Assembly (NCBI GenBank): GCA_020744425.1
Contig: JAGMUV010000024.1
Span: forward strand, 248,001-312,000
Source: Dactylonectria macrodidyma
Taxonomy: Eukaryota > Ascomycota > Sordariomycetes > Hypocreales > Nectriaceae
DNA: 64,000 nt
Direction: 5' to 3'
The notes beneath the pieces are model-generated. The model did no database searches. It saw only the letters and a list, made by a program, of their open reading frames with translations, and had not been told where the DNA came from. Position 1 is the stretch's first letter; the number at the start of each line of letters is the position of its first letter. Both the position numbers and the translations under genes were made by a program. Positions 1 through 11,929 of this stretch are shown one piece after another.

Positions 1-2277
1 ACCAGAATGAAGCCTAATCATGCTAGGGCTTAGTTGGCTGTGTTTCGGTCAAGTTCTTCAACCGGGCTTCGTTCACCCAGTGACAGTGGATAAGAAGAAA
101 AAAAAGACCGCCAAGAAAAGGACACAGATGAAAGCGTTGAAATTGGTCATGTGGCCAGTATGGGGCTCTGGGCTGTCACCAGCGAGATGTGTCCAGCAGA
201 GATTGAGAAAGGATAAGCACTTGGCGACATTTATGAAAGATAGTTCGGGATGCCAAGTGAGAAATATCACGTTAACGCCAGGTCTCCCCACGTTCCAAAA
301 GTAACGGCATATGCGCTGGTGAAACGACCTTGGCGGACGAGGAAGAAACCACACCCAAATGGCTAGCTATCTTTCCGGAGCCACAGGGGCCAAACGCGAC
401 TGACGCCGTCTCGCCGCCTCCAGCAGAGGTCGGCAGCGGCTGCTTCCAGCACCACCGCAGGTGAAGATGACGGGCCGGTCTCTTCAAGATAGCTAGGAAA
501 GTGTCTAATTAGACACTCTATCGGGTTGGATCGCCGCTGCGGATTGTGGCAAGGCTCGAAACGATGAATGTTGCAGCGGCAGATCCGGGCTTGGGTGGAA
601 GACCACGGACGCGGTCGGTCGGCTCGCAGGAAAAGGGCGTATTCGGTCGGATTAAAAGAGGTCTGACAGGAAGCAGGAAATCCGCAATGAAATTGATAGT
701 CATACAGTCTAGAAAATAACAGTGCCGTCGAGTCCCGCAGCTGAGAGGCTTCTCTGCCTCCCCAGCTGTTGAAGCTGACGTTCGTGATGATGGTCCTGTC
801 CTTGAAAAAATCCCTAGAAAAATCCCGAGACCTAGAGAGTTGAATCTCTAGTCCCCACAACCCTATCTAACCCCTGTCCCGCCACAATCGCATCACTGGC
901 AACATTTCAAACTGCAGGACTCTTCGAGTTATTGATAATCCAGCTGATGAATGTGGTTCGCGTGGCCTAGCGCCACATCAAGGAGATCCACTGATGCACT
1001 TGATGTCTGCCTTGCCATACCAGCGTAAGACTGACGTACTAACTACCGCCACGGTGGACAAAAACATTAGGAGCGGACCGCATCTCTGTATTTTGTTTTA
1101 ACTGAAATGGGCGGTGAGAATAGTGGAGACTTGGAAATATAATTATTAGTTGTGCTTTCGTAGTCATCTAATCAAGGTCGGCTAAGTCATTGGGCAGGAA
1201 ATCTGTAAGCTTACGAATAGTAATGTCAGTAGAGAAAATATATTAGATTGTAGATATAGTTGTGGATGGACGACATGGTCCACTTCACATCTTGTTAGTT
1301 ACACGGGGAGAATTCATCCAAACTGAAACCTACTGTTGAGTGGCAAGCTATCACTACTTTGCAGTCAAGATCTTAGTTGTCGGACTGGGCATCTAGGTAG
1401 GGACTATGAGCCTATTTAATTAGTGATAAGGTTCTTGAGGAAGACTTTGACCAAGTGTGGACTCTCGTAGACCCTGATAACCATTCACGGATTCGCAAAA
1501 ATACCGCGGGCCGAATGGCGTCAATCGACTGGGTACCTCAAAGAGAATAGAGGTAGGTTCCAGTGTTGTCTTGATCGTATTGACAAAGATGTTCCCAGTT
1601 CCGCACACCTAACGGCCGAACGCCAAAATAACTAGAGTATCTGTGTTGGGTATATGTTTGTCCTGCGGGCAAGGTGGCCTCCCCACAGATCCATTAATGA
1701 AACAGCTCATGCTCTAGTCTAGGCGTGGACTGATCTATTTTTGCCCAAGTGAGCTCTCAGATTCAGCCTAGCCACCATCCGGGGAGACAATGAACGCAAT
1801 GCTGTGGACCCATAATCACGGTATTCCGCCTTTCACCGAGGCACGCACTTCTCAAATCCATGGGACTGACTACATTCGAGGTGTAGCTTTCGACGAGCGT
1901 CAAACGTGGCGGGGATACAACGACACTGGATATCTTGACTTACGAACACACTAATTTCCGTCTCTACGTACCGCGACCATTGCGCGGCGGCGACTGGGAT
2001 TAAGGGGTGTGAGAAGACCGTCTCCAGCGCTACCCGGACTTTAAGCAATGCCGATTATGCCGAGAAAGTATAATTCATGTAGTTGAAGTGACTGATCAAC
2101 AAGCGGTCAAAGAGTCAGCAATAGTGACGTGGCCGTGAGCAAGAGAATAAATTCGCTGTGTTCGAGGTCCGTCTTCTGGCATTCTGCTTTTGCATTCCGC
2201 ATTGTATTCCACAGTGGATGTCAGCTCTCTCTCATTTTTCTCATTACTCAGCCATCCAAACAATTTCAACCGCGAAC
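1..2277. other. Intergenic, no gene seen
   Basis: Open frames here are short, overlap on both strands and carry no motif or codon pattern I recognise. The last stretch before the first gene is pyrimidine-rich and probably its promoter and leader. Confidence 0.6.
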
Positions 2278-3240
2278 ATGTCGTTCGTTATGAAGAAGAT
2301 CCCGAAAAGCATCCTGATCTTTGGTGCAGCCGGTCACATCGGTCGGCCACTGGCCGAATTCCTCACTCGAGAGGCCCCTGAGATCCAACTGTCTCTTGTA
2401 GCGAGAAACGAGGAGAAACGGCAGGATCTTCGACAGGCATTCCCAAAGGCGAGAGTCATCACGGCTGATTATGAGGATCTTTCCTCTCTTTCAGCCGCAG
2501 TGAAAGATGTCGAAGGTGTTTTTGCCATTACGTCAGGCGGCACGAGGGAAGAGGCAACTATGCCAAACCTTGTTACCGCCCTTAAAGAGGAGAACAAAGT
2601 TATCCAAGTCATTCGTATGCTTGGTGTCTTCCCAGAATTGCCCCCCAATCGCATCCCATCGACCCTAGGACCTGGATCTCTTCCTGTGGAACATCCAATT
2701 GCGAAGCGTATCCTTGATGAAAGTGGGCTTCCCATCACATACCTCAATTGCGGCGCTTCTTTCATCGACAACCTATGGCTGCAGATACGCTCAGTTTTGG
2801 CAAAGAAGACCTTTATCTGGCCAGAGCATCGGGTACCATTCATGGACCCCCGGGATATTGGTGAAGTGGCTGGACGTCTCTTCCTCTCAGATAACGGCAA
2901 ACACATCGGCGCATTTCACACAATGAATAACGGGCGCGACTGGTTAAGGTTCAGCGAGATTACTGAAATTCTCAGCGACGTTCTTAAACAGCCAATTCCT
3001 TATGACGGGAGCTATGAAGGGTTTATTGGTTTCTACGGCCGGAAGATGGGGCCCAGGGCAAACGTAATGTGGAATTTCTTTAAATTTGAGGAAGCTAATG
3101 AGGAGATTTGGGCTCTAAACAACTTCGTCGAAAGGACCTTGGGTAGAAAGCCCACAACTGTGCGAGGCTGGATCGAAGAGCACAAGCACGAACTGCTTAA
3201 GGGTCAGAAGGATGTGGCGTGGGCTGCGCCTAGGAACTAG
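2278..3240 (+). CDS. NmrA-like NAD(P)-binding protein
   Basis: Intronless gene for a 320-residue protein of the NmrA-like atypical short-chain dehydrogenase group. The N-terminus carries the dinucleotide-binding loop GAAGHIG (about residues 16-22) after a hydrophobic beta strand, and a basic patch (VARNEEKR) at the place where such proteins choose NADP(H). The family includes redox-sensing regulators and isoflavone-reductase-like enzymes; the sequence does not tell which. The ATG at 2278 is chosen because it has A at -3 and puts the strand-loop motif near the N-terminus as in relatives. An in-frame ATG at 2218 would add 20 residues. It is followed by 1.6 kb without a gene, so its link to the catabolic genes is only positional. 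Confidence 0.85.
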   Translation: MSFVMKKIPKSILIFGAAGHIGRPLAEFLTREAPEIQLSLVARNEEKRQDLRQAFPKARVITADYEDLSSLSAAVKDVEGVFAITSGGTREEATMPNLVTALKEENKVIQVIRMLGVFPELPPNRIPSTLGPGSLPVEHPIAKRILDESGLPITYLNCGASFIDNLWLQIRSVLAKKTFIWPEHRVPFMDPRDIGEVAGRLFLSDNGKHIGAFHTMNNGRDWLRFSEITEILSDVLKQPIPYDGSYEGFIGFYGRKMGPRANVMWNFFKFEEANEEIWALNNFVERTLGRKPTTVRGWIEEHKHELLKGQKDVAWAAPRN

Positions 3241-4862
3241 ATAGACATCATTATGGATTTAGTGTTAGATCTAGTAGCGGGCCTTGCGAATCTTAGCAAT
3301 ACTTCCAATTCGAATAGATCTTGTGTTCTTGCTCCAAGCAAATACCACATTTCGGCTGGCAAATGAGGCGAGCTGGTCTGCTAGGTACAGCATACCAAGA
3401 TTAAGAATCTGGCAAGGTATCGCTTGGCACATCCTAGCCCGTCATGGGTGCCATCTGGAAAACTACACGGTAGTGCAACAGTACCACCTAAGGAGCTCCA
3501 ACAATTTCCAAGCTATGAAGCCTTGTATGGCATCTGTATGACTTACTTACCGTGCATGTTGCTTTTCTTTACTACAGAAATGTCAAGTATCGTTGGTCGG
3601 GCATCGGTCTTGGATTTAAAGGACCTAGATTACTAGGTTGAACTTGACTACTGCTCCTGTTTAAATCGTACTTTCGACTGCTCGGGTTCTTTAAACATTG
3701 ACTATGGCTCACACGGTTTTCCTTCTACTTCTAGCAACAAGTTTTGCCCATACGAGCACCAGCAAGCTTTTCCCTTTTGATGTCAAATGGGAGAGTAGCT
3801 CAAACGCTCTCTGAAACATTGGAAGTGGCATTATCGGATGATGCCGCTGGCCATCTAACGCCTCTAATAGGGCATACCTGCCATTAAGAGTGGGGGAATT
3901 ATCATCCTCAATGACACGGCTATTGAAATAGATCCTACAAACTCTCATACAGTATAATCAACCGATATCGAACGGCTTTCCTAAGAAATGGACTTGGTTC
4001 GAGGTTCGTTCTTACGGATCATCTATCAAAGCTAGTATCTGGGCAATCGACGGTCGGATCACCGTTAGAACTTGTCACTCAAAGAATCAGTGACTAGATG
4101 GAAGTCTTGGCCGACGCCTCCCCTAGATGATACAGGAGCTACTCTTGGTGGCTGGGGAAGCGCAGGTGGAGTTTGCCTTGCTCAAATATTTTCTTCAAAC
4201 TTTGTCCCCTCACCAACATGCTCAACATAAAGCATGCCTTCAACTCGCCGATCCACTGCCGCTGTAAGCCAACCACGACCTGGTTCACTCTTGCTGGCGG
4301 CTCGTTGCGGGGACCAAGGCCGATCCACGTGTAACGGACGACGGCATTTGTTCATCGGCCGTGCCCACTTTTTGCGGGGCCCTTAGTGTGGCCTAGTGCC
4401 GTGCCACACGGCAACCTAGCAATGTCCTTTGGTGCTCTACTACGTATTACTTACGCACACTCATTACTGGTGGAGCACTTGAGAACTTGAGGCAGTTGGT
4501 AAGTCACTTAAGCTATTAGAGGTTAGCGTTGCTTTTGCTGAGTTGCAAACCTGCTCCACCAGAAACAGAGCGCTGAAGGAGACGATGGACTTGAATCCGT
4601 AGGACCCTCGTGAAGCTATGAGAGCCGGGGTTTGATTTCGCGGGGCTCGGGCTCTGCGGGAGAGCCGGGGTCGCCTAGTTGAAACGGTTGGACTAATTAA
4701 GAACGGAGAGAGCCGATCTGCTTCATTTATCATGGCCACGGCTTCTGGCGGCCCTTACAGTTGCCATCTGGCCTTAAGCTGTCTCATTCTCCTCCTATTC
4801 CTCTTCTCCATCCTGCAGCCGCAGTGAGAACACTGCACATTACATCTCGAGTTTAGAGCGGT
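3241..4862. other. Intergenic, probable promoter of the zinc regulator
   Basis: No coding frame supported. The last 100 bases before 4863 are CT-rich, as in many fungal promoters and leaders. Confidence 0.5.
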
Positions 4863-7717
4863 ATGAATGAGCAAGGCAGAATCATGTCAACTACTCCTGG
4901 TTCGAGAGACGACGACGCTCATCGGTGTCACCACTGCAATGTCACCTACGAGCGTCGCGACCACCTCCTCCGACACCTGAGAGCCCATGAGAACAAGCGT
5001 CCGCATCGCTGTTTGACATGTGGGAAGGGCTTTAACCGAGCGTTTGTGGCCGTCCATGCTCTTGAGCCCCCATCGCTGACGGCAGCGTGCACAGCGACCT
5101 TCTACATCGTCATGGTGTGGCCCACACCCAACCTTCCAGTTCCACTCCGTTGCGGCGGCGCACCACACAAGCCTGCGATCCTTGCGTCAAGGCCAAGACG
5201 CGCTGTGATGAGGAGCGCCCCTGGTAAGAAAGAAGAGATCGCGAGTCCCCCTCCTGCTTATGCCCTTGAACTAATGTTGGATTGTATAGTAAGCGCTGCA
5301 AGACGCGCGGCTGGGACTGCAGTGGGCTCTATCCTCGGAGATATTCGACCTCCAAGGCTATCACGCCTCCACTGACAGACGGCACCCCTGGGCCTTCTAC
5401 CGACCTTGCTGCCACACCGCAAAACGACAGTTGTCGAGCGTCTGATGAGCTCTGGGATCGGGACGCCCATCGCGACACTCCAATCTTGGACATTGATGCA
5501 GACGCTCAGGCCCTTGACCGCAACGTCCATCGAGCCCAAGTCGTCACGCCTAGTCGGTCGGCATGCACAGATAGTGAGGTTGTGACCATATCCAATGTCG
5601 ACATGGGTCATGACTCGGGAGGCACCGTGGCGCTGCCAATGCTAGAACAGGGCATGCTCGGTTACGATGGCAATGGGGGAGATGCCCTTGACTTTCCCGA
5701 TGTCGTGACGCAGTCGAACATGACCGGGCTGGATGACGCCTTGCACTTCGACCCGGAGCTGCTGGGAGATGTGCCGTTTGTCCTAGAAGGCTATGAGTTC
5801 GACATGCTGGAAAGCGTCCCCAGCTTCCTCGCTGGCGGCTTAACACGGCCGTCATCTTCAGCAGGGCGCTATGAGGCATCGCCGCAGAACGACAGCAGCG
5901 TCAAAAGCGGCACATCATTTTCATCGGAAGCCTTGCTGAGATCCGAAGCATTCAGGGAATCAGTCTTTTCCTGGATCCCTGAGCCTAAGGAGGGCGCGTT
6001 CTCGGACAACGACAGCATCCACGTCCACGAAGACACGATCCATGCGGGTCGTCTCCTTATCAGCCAAGCCAGGCCCGGATCTGAGCGGATCAAGTTTGAC
6101 CAGCGAACCCGATGCGACATACTTCGACTCGTGAGCAAGCTCGCCAGCCGGAGTCTGGTAATCTCGTCGTTCCCATCTACACAGCTACTCGAGGACTTGG
6201 CGAACGTGTTCCTCTCGGTAGAGGGCGAAGCATTGGGCTCGTTCATCCATTCAGGCACCTGCGACATCAACACCCTGCGGACTGAGTTACTGCTGTCGAT
6301 GGTGGCTGGGGGCGCGAGGCTCATCGCGTTGGAGCCCGTTTGGAAACTGGGCTTGGTCCTGCAGGAAGTCATCCGCATCGCCATTACCGAGAAGATAGAG
6401 GAGGACAACAGTTTAAGCCGCCACCCGCAAGCATGGAAGGGCATGCTGATCTGCTTGGAGATCGGTGCGTTCAGTGGTTTCCGACGCAAGACGGAGATTG
6501 CCTTGTCTTTCCTGCAACCCCTTGTCACCATGATGACATGGGCGCGCGTTTTCCAGCCAGACGGGTACGACACCATCGCCCCTCAAATGGACGACTCTGA
6601 TGAGGCGCTACAGGCCAAGTGGTGTCGCTGGGCAGAACAAGAAGCCCTGAAACGACTTCTTGTCCATACGTTTCTATTTGACAGCCAGCTTGCTATTGCT
6701 CACACGAAAAATCCGCTGCTGTCGCCTGCGCAGATGCAATTTCCCCTGCCAGCGGCGCCCGAACTCTGGCATGCCCCAACCGCTCAGGCATGGCGCGATG
6801 CATACGTGAGGCTTAACGAATCGTCTTCGCACAAATCGGTCCTGGTGGTGGACATTTTCCGTGACAGTGGCCTCCTTGGCGAGCTCAGTCCTCTGAACGA
6901 TCGAGCTCTGTGCACGCTGGCAGCTTGCCATCGCGTAGGGCATGAAGTCTGGCACTACAGGCAACAAATGCGGCTGCGAACAAGGAATCGTGGTGCCGAT
7001 AGACTATCCGTGCTCGGGTCTCTGCGGTGGGACCTTTACGAAGACCTCGCAATGTTGCAATCACTTCGAGAGCTAAATGACGAGTGCACCCCAAGCATCA
7101 CCATGACGATTGAGCTGCTCTCCATGTTACTTCACGTGGACCTGGAGGACGTGCAAGTATACTGTGGCAAGTCTTCCCCTGATGAGGCACGAAAGGCCAT
7201 ACCCCGGATGGCGGCCTGGGTATCGGATCCTGAGTCGCGAATAGCAGTGTGGCATGCAGGCCAAGTCTTCCGAGTGGCGCGAGCCTTCGACAAGGCCAAG
7301 CTTCGAGACTTCTATGCTATGGCGCTATATCAGGCTGCTCTTACACTTTGGGCCTACGGCATGGCATATGGGTCTTTCATCATGACTGGAGAGAAAGTGA
7401 CAGCCTCACTGTCTCAGGTGAGCGGCGGCAACCTTGTCTTTGGAGCAAGATCAAATCCGACCGTCTTCCTCGATGGAGACGACGAAAGGCTTGCCGTGCC
7501 GTTCAAGCGACTCGCGCATGGCACACCTGGCATCTGTAACATGGACTCGGAGTTCGTGCCGCTTTACAATTTGCCGAACCTCATGTCGACCGCTGCGTCG
7601 CTACTAAGGTCCAGCTTTTCGCAGGTGGCATGCTCCCCACCATCGCTAGTGGAAAACCTGGCGTGTCTACTGGATAAGCTTGGGAGTCTGAGTAATACGG
7701 AGAAAGTAGTAGATTGA
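4863..7717 (+). CDS. Transcription factor with two C2H2 fingers plus Zn2Cys6 cluster
   Basis: Model: exons 4863-5041, 5095-5223, 5290-7717, giving 911 residues. Finger 1 has C22, C25, H38, H42; finger 2 (C50, C53, H66, H70) is made whole by splicing out 5042-5094. It is followed at once by a binuclear zinc cluster with cysteines at about 87, 90, 97, 103, 106 and 113, the fourth codon being split by the second intron. That both introns restore zinc motifs strongly supports the model. The rest (about 115-911) resembles the large regulatory/fungal-specific factor region of such proteins. This combined C2H2-Zn2Cys6 architecture is known in filamentous fungi. The alternative acceptor at 5085 would add three residues inside finger 2 and spoil its spacing. 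Being upstream of the aromatic cluster, it is a candidate regulator of it (inference). Confidence 0.88.
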
Positions 7718-7791
7718 CATCGGCTCCTCTACGTTTTCGTACCTCTCTGTTTGAGTCCGTAGCCCCGCGCACGAGGAGCTGGCATCATGTT

Positions 7792-9345
7792 TCAGGCAGT
7801 AACGGAGCCCAGCCAATGTGATTTAATGTACAAAAACAAGCCCGCACCAGAAACAGCGAATGCTGTGATGAGGACAGCAACATAAATCAGAGACGCTTGC
7901 TCAAAGAACCCGATCCGGCCACCCTGCCAACGTTTTTGAACCTGGAGGGGGGAGCTTGCTGCAGCGAGAAGCTGTTGAACAGCGGTTTCCGAGCGTGACA
8001 AGAGAACCGCATCGGCCAGACGATCTGACGGCAAACTTGACACGTATGCTGGCCTACCAACAGTAAAGAAATGGCTCGGATATCGTAGAGTGCGGTCAAA
8101 GTCGCGGGATGCTGGGAAGGCTGGGCCCACGAGCAGCGTCTTGGGGATGGTGTTGACAAAAGTGACTTGAGCATCAACAGCGTGCGAAAGGTACTTGCCA
8201 GCGTGTAGACTGGCAAAGTGGTACGCTGCCAAGCACGGTGGACTGCCAAGAAGGTCGACCAAACCTATGGCGTCGTCCAAGCTACGAACAGCGTGGATTA
8301 TGAGTACTGGGTCGCAGGTCTTGGTTCCAATAGCCTTGAGGTCTCGGTCGAGAATATCGACGACAGCAAATTCGAGTTCCTGGGTCACCACGTGCAGGCG
8401 TAGGTTGTTTCTGTTCAAGGCTTCGAGCTTGCTTCTCACCCGGCTTGGGGACCCGTGCTTGCCAGCCTTCTGTTTCCTCCCGCTAGTCTCTGCCACAACA
8501 CATTCAGACAGGCTGATGCATTCGCCGACGAGGGCCTGCAGGAATGCTTTCTTGACGAACTCGTTGACGAACACACAGTCTGGCGCGTACGGGCTACGGC
8601 CTCCGAGCCCGAAGCGCGCACCCGCTAGATGGCGAGCGGCTGCCTTGACATCAGCGGTGCGGTCGACAATGGCTACCGTCCGGCCCTGCGGAAAAGAGGA
8701 CAGCTGCATCGATGAAGGGCTGTGATATTCGCCGCTCTGTTTGACAACCAAGGCCTGGGCAAGTAGGTCGGGGTCCTTGATCGGCGACGAGGCGAGCGCA
8801 AAAGTGTTGTTGTCGAGGGCTGCGGGAAGAATGCGTCGCAGCAGGGTAGCGGTCATGTAGGCATTTTCTTCGAGCTGGATGTGAAAGGGACGGTTGGCTT
8901 CCGTCGACAGAGCAAGGGTTCTGGACGAAAAAACGAGCTGACTTACTAGCAATATGACACAGTTGCCCGCCGCCACGGCGGCGGTGAGAGGAGCCAGAGC
9001 TGAATTGAGCAGACTATGACTTGCACACGGCTCAATGTAGACTATGCCAGCCGGCTTTCGGAACGAGGGCATGTCCTTGCCATGTGCGATCAGGTACTCT
9101 TCATCATGGACGTGTTCGGGTTCGAGTGCCGCATAGGACTCCTTGATGGCGGCCACCGTTGCGTAGAGCTCGATGGCGACGTCGTCCCTCCTGTACTCGA
9201 AGTCTTGTTTCAAAGCTTTACTCAGTTCTCGGGCATTTGATACAACAGCTTTGCATAAGCGTTCCACTTGTGTTTGCCGGAAGTAGACGTTGTGCGCACG
9301 ACCATCGACAGCTGCCGCGCGAAGCCGGGCGTATTCCTCAGCCAT
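7792..9345 (-). CDS. ALDH-fold protein, membrane-anchored, catalytic residues missing
   Basis: Exons 8947-9345 and 7792-8874 (intron 8875-8946 keeps frame whether spliced or not; GT..AG ends and alignment favour splicing), 493 residues. The protein has the class-3 aldehyde dehydrogenase fold order and a C-terminal hydrophobic helix (about the last 35 residues), as in membrane-bound fatty-aldehyde dehydrogenases. At the place of the catalytic-cysteine motif (AGQTC in active class-3 enzymes) it reads GGRSPYAPD, with no cysteine, and the ELGG glutamate motif is also not present. It is probably not a normal dehydrogenase, although the frame is intact and the region well conserved in style, so it is not an obvious pseudogene. 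It is convergent with the upstream regulator, 74 bases apart. Confidence 0.8.
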   Translation of the reverse strand: MAEEYARLRAAAVDGRAHNVYFRQTQVERLCKAVVSNARELSKALKQDFEYRRDDVAIELYATVAAIKESYAALEPEHVHDEEYLIAHGKDMPSFRKPAGIVYIEPCASHSLLNSALAPLTAAVAAGNCVILLVSQLVFSSRTLALSTEANRPFHIQLEENAYMTATLLRRILPAALDNNTFALASSPIKDPDLLAQALVVKQSGEYHSPSSMQLSSFPQGRTVAIVDRTADVKAAARHLAGARFGLGGRSPYAPDCVFVNEFVKKAFLQALVGECISLSECVVAETSGRKQKAGKHGSPSRVRSKLEALNRNNLRLHVVTQELEFAVVDILDRDLKAIGTKTCDPVLIIHAVRSLDDAIGLVDLLGSPPCLAAYHFASLHAGKYLSHAVDAQVTFVNTIPKTLLVGPAFPASRDFDRTLRYPSHFFTVGRPAYVSSLPSDRLADAVLLSRSETAVQQLLAAASSPLQVQKRWQGGRIGFFEQASLIYVAVLITAFAVSGAGLFLYIKSHWLGSVTA

Positions 9346-9736
9346 GAGTGATGGTTTTGGTCGAGATGAGTCGATGCTTGGAAAGAAAAGATTTCGCGGC
9401 TACATCAAATGTCCGGGTGCGTTTATTTTGTTTAGTAGAGACTTCCAGCTGTCCACTGGGGTTGATGGATGGTTTTAAAACCTGGCTTGGCTGATGGCGA
9501 TGAAGCCCGCACCCATCCTCCACACGGAGTGTCCCAGCCGGTAGTAGTGCCTGGATCATGCCATGGCACGGAACCAACGGTCCCCAGTCCCCCGAGTCCC
9601 GTGGCATCGACTCTGCGTCCGATTGAACTTTTACCCTGCCGCTTCGCTCATGCAGCTCGAGACTCCATCTACCAAACCTGGAAGCACTCACACTCACTCA
9701 CTCACCCTTGGACCACAGCCCAGTCTCTCTCGCAGA
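9346..9736. other. Intergenic promoter region
   Basis: Separates the divergent ALDH-like gene and the small gene at 9737. No further gene seen. Confidence 0.5.
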
Positions 9737-10191
9737 ATGTCGGCAACAAACACCACAACAGTATACTTGACTGGCCAAACAGTGCCGAGCGACTACGCGC
9801 TGTACCGCAGCCCAGCTAGAGCAGAGGATGGTGACGCGTCTGTTCCTGAGCCAGAGCCCGACTTACAATCAGCTCTCGGGCCAACCGCCAATCCCCTGGA
9901 CTGGCAGGATCAATGGCGCAGAGTGCCTAGCTACAGGCCTCGCAGGAACCAAGCTGGACCAGAGCGAGACACAGGCCGCACAGCTATGGAGGCTAGGATC
10001 ATCCATTTCTTCTTTGGAGGTGCGTACTGGGCAAACACGACAACCAACCCCGAGCAGAGGATAGGCTGAGTACTGACGATGGTGTTTACGCAGGCCTGAT
10101 AATGGTCTCGGAAGTCAATCGGATTTGGAGAAAAGCAGTCAGCAGCAGGCCAGGGGATTTTTTTAGATACAAGATAGGCGGCGAGTGGTGA
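9737..10191 (+). CDS. Small unknown protein
   Basis: Proposed exons 9737-10019 and 10094-10191, 126 residues. The intron 10020-10093 has a GTGCGT donor, an ACTGAC branch-like site and a CAG acceptor, and splicing joins FFFG to GLIMVSEVNRIWRK in one frame. The N-terminal half is polar and Pro/Arg-rich; the C-terminal part is a short amphipathic or weakly hydrophobic segment with many basic residues. I do not recognise a family. The case rests on the clean intron and codon use. An ATG farther upstream in the same frame (9563) would add 58 low-quality residues. No function can be assigned. Confidence 0.45.
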
Positions 10192-10856
10192 TGGAAGGCT
10201 TTCATGGGGCGGTTGAGCGGGCATGCTCATCTCAGACGCTCGTCTCAAGTTTCATTCTCTACCAAATCAGACCTTGCAGCGCGGAATGGATTAACTTCGA
10301 CTTGGTAATTGCACATTTCTTGTTCGGCCTGCTCCCAGGCGCTTGTCCGTGACCAAGTCTAGATACCGTAGCAACGTATAGTGTAGAAACTGTATATACT
10401 GCACTGGGCCGTCCTACATTGTGTACGGATACTCCTCAGATGGATGCTGATTAACTCAGCCGGGCTTATACGCTTCAACCTCCTCTCCTTCCTTCATCTC
10501 CCAGAAGCAACGTAACCGTTCCCCCACCCAAAGCCGGTCACTGTGACCTTCCAGCACACCGGATGACCCGACCCCCCCACCTCGTTCCGTCGGTAGGAAG
10601 ACTCACGCCGACGTCGTGTCATCCATATCCAGCTCGCTAAGCGAAGAATTAAACTCGCTAGGCGCGCGTAATCCGCGGACCGACACCGAGATGATACTGC
10701 CCTTCCAGCGTCCAAAGACAGATTCGTTCCAATGCTCGTGGGGTGCCTCATAAGCTCGCAGTGTCCGCGGCCAACTCGGCGCCTCATGATTCCTGGTCAC
10801 CATTACCCTACCCTACATCAACCGCTGCATTACACTGATTTCGTCCCGCTTCAACG
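10192..10856. other. Intergenic, promoter of the cupin gene
   Basis: Only overlapping short frames; no supported gene. Confidence 0.5.
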
Positions 10857-11602
10857 ATGCCTTCCGCACTAGCAAACCACGCACGCGTAATCACCACACT
10901 TGACGAACATGGCAAATCCGTGTTTTCCACCGCCCTGCCGGAGGAGGCCGAGCGAGTCTCGGTTCAGGGTGGGGCGGCCTATTTCTCGCTACCCTATGTC
11001 ACAGGCGAGTGGCCGGTCGATCTAAACAACGATAAAGACCTCGAGCGGTACGAAGCGTTCCTCGCCCATCCTCCCGGGGTGACGCAGCAAGGCGGCACGG
11101 TGATGCGAACAGTAGGTCAGTGATCAGTGTCAAGCTTCTTCGGCTTCGGCAATCTCTGCCGGAGAGATCAGTCCTGGGCGCACTCACTCACGCCAGATTC
11201 ATAGATTTCCCGCCACTTTCATTGTCACCGATGCACCGGACTGTGTCCCTCGACTTCGGCATCGTAACTGCGGGCGAGATAGAGGTGATCCTCGACAGCG
11301 GCGAGACGAGGCTGCTCCGGGTTGGAGACATCTGCGTCCAGAGAGCAACCATGCACGCGTGGAAGAACCCAAGCAAGACCGAGTGGGGGCGCATGACTTT
11401 CATTCTGGCGCCTGCACAGGACCTGGAGCACAAGGGGCATAAAATCAAGGATGAAGTGGTAGAGCAGTGCCCCCGGCAGCGATTCATGGGTCGGATGGAT
11501 GACATTCCCGTCCGTCCCGGGCCTTCGTTAACCAACTTAGATGGTAGGTTGACAACCCGCGCCGTATCAAGTTTTAGTGGCCATCCCATATCCCACCTTT
11601 GA
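10857..11602 (+). CDS. Small cupin-domain protein
   Basis: Exons 10857-11115 and 11205-11602, about 218 residues. The intron 11116-11204 (GTCAGT ... CATAG) joins MRTV to DFPPLS. The second exon is a single cupin barrel: SPMHRT and SLDFGIV form the first metal-binding segment, and GDICVQRATMHAW the second, with His as possible metal ligand in each. Such small fungal cupins are often found in catabolic clusters; some act as isomerases or dioxygenases, and the reaction here is unknown. The C-terminus is uncertain: a second intron from 11544 to 11636 would instead give an end at 11665 and a 208-residue protein. The gene lies at the left edge of the aromatic cluster and converges with the hydrolase. 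Confidence 0.8.
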
Positions 11603-11929
11603 ATCCATTTTTTGTCATAGTTTGGTGTTGCACTAGGTCATGAGAGATGGCAGGGAACCGAATGATGCAGAGCAAGTTCTGTTCGCCCAATGCTTAGTAC
11701 TCTCTGATAGATACATTCGAGCCGCTCTGCATGTTGTATGGTATTTATCTAAAGGTAAAGGTCTTTGCTACTATGGCCAACTTCGACAGGACAATGTGCA
11801 ATAAGAATCACGACAGTGTAATTAGACCTAGCTAGCAGGTCACTCAAAAGTTGTTCAACAAATCTAGTCAAGCAGCAAAGAAGCAATGCGGAATTTCCTA
11901 TTCAGTGTGTATTTTAGTTTACCGCCAGG

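Noticed and set aside
363..860. Long minus-strand open frame of 165 codons
   Set aside because: No domain, composition typical of chance frames, and overlapping frames on both strands are of similar quality.
855..885. CCCTATCTAACCCCTG as possible telomeric repeat
   Set aside because: Only one imperfect copy; no tandem TTAGGG array anywhere in the window.
3988..4010. GGTTCGAGGTTCG resembling a tRNA B box
   Set aside because: No matching A box, acceptor stem or cloverleaf could be drawn around it.
5869..6576. 235-codon minus-strand frame inside the zinc regulator
   Set aside because: It is the shadow of the real gene on the other strand and has no motif.
8875..8946. In-frame 72-base segment of the ALDH-like gene as coding sequence
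   Set aside because: It has GTAAGT and CCAG ends, a branch-like site, and its removal restores family alignment, so it is better read as an intron.
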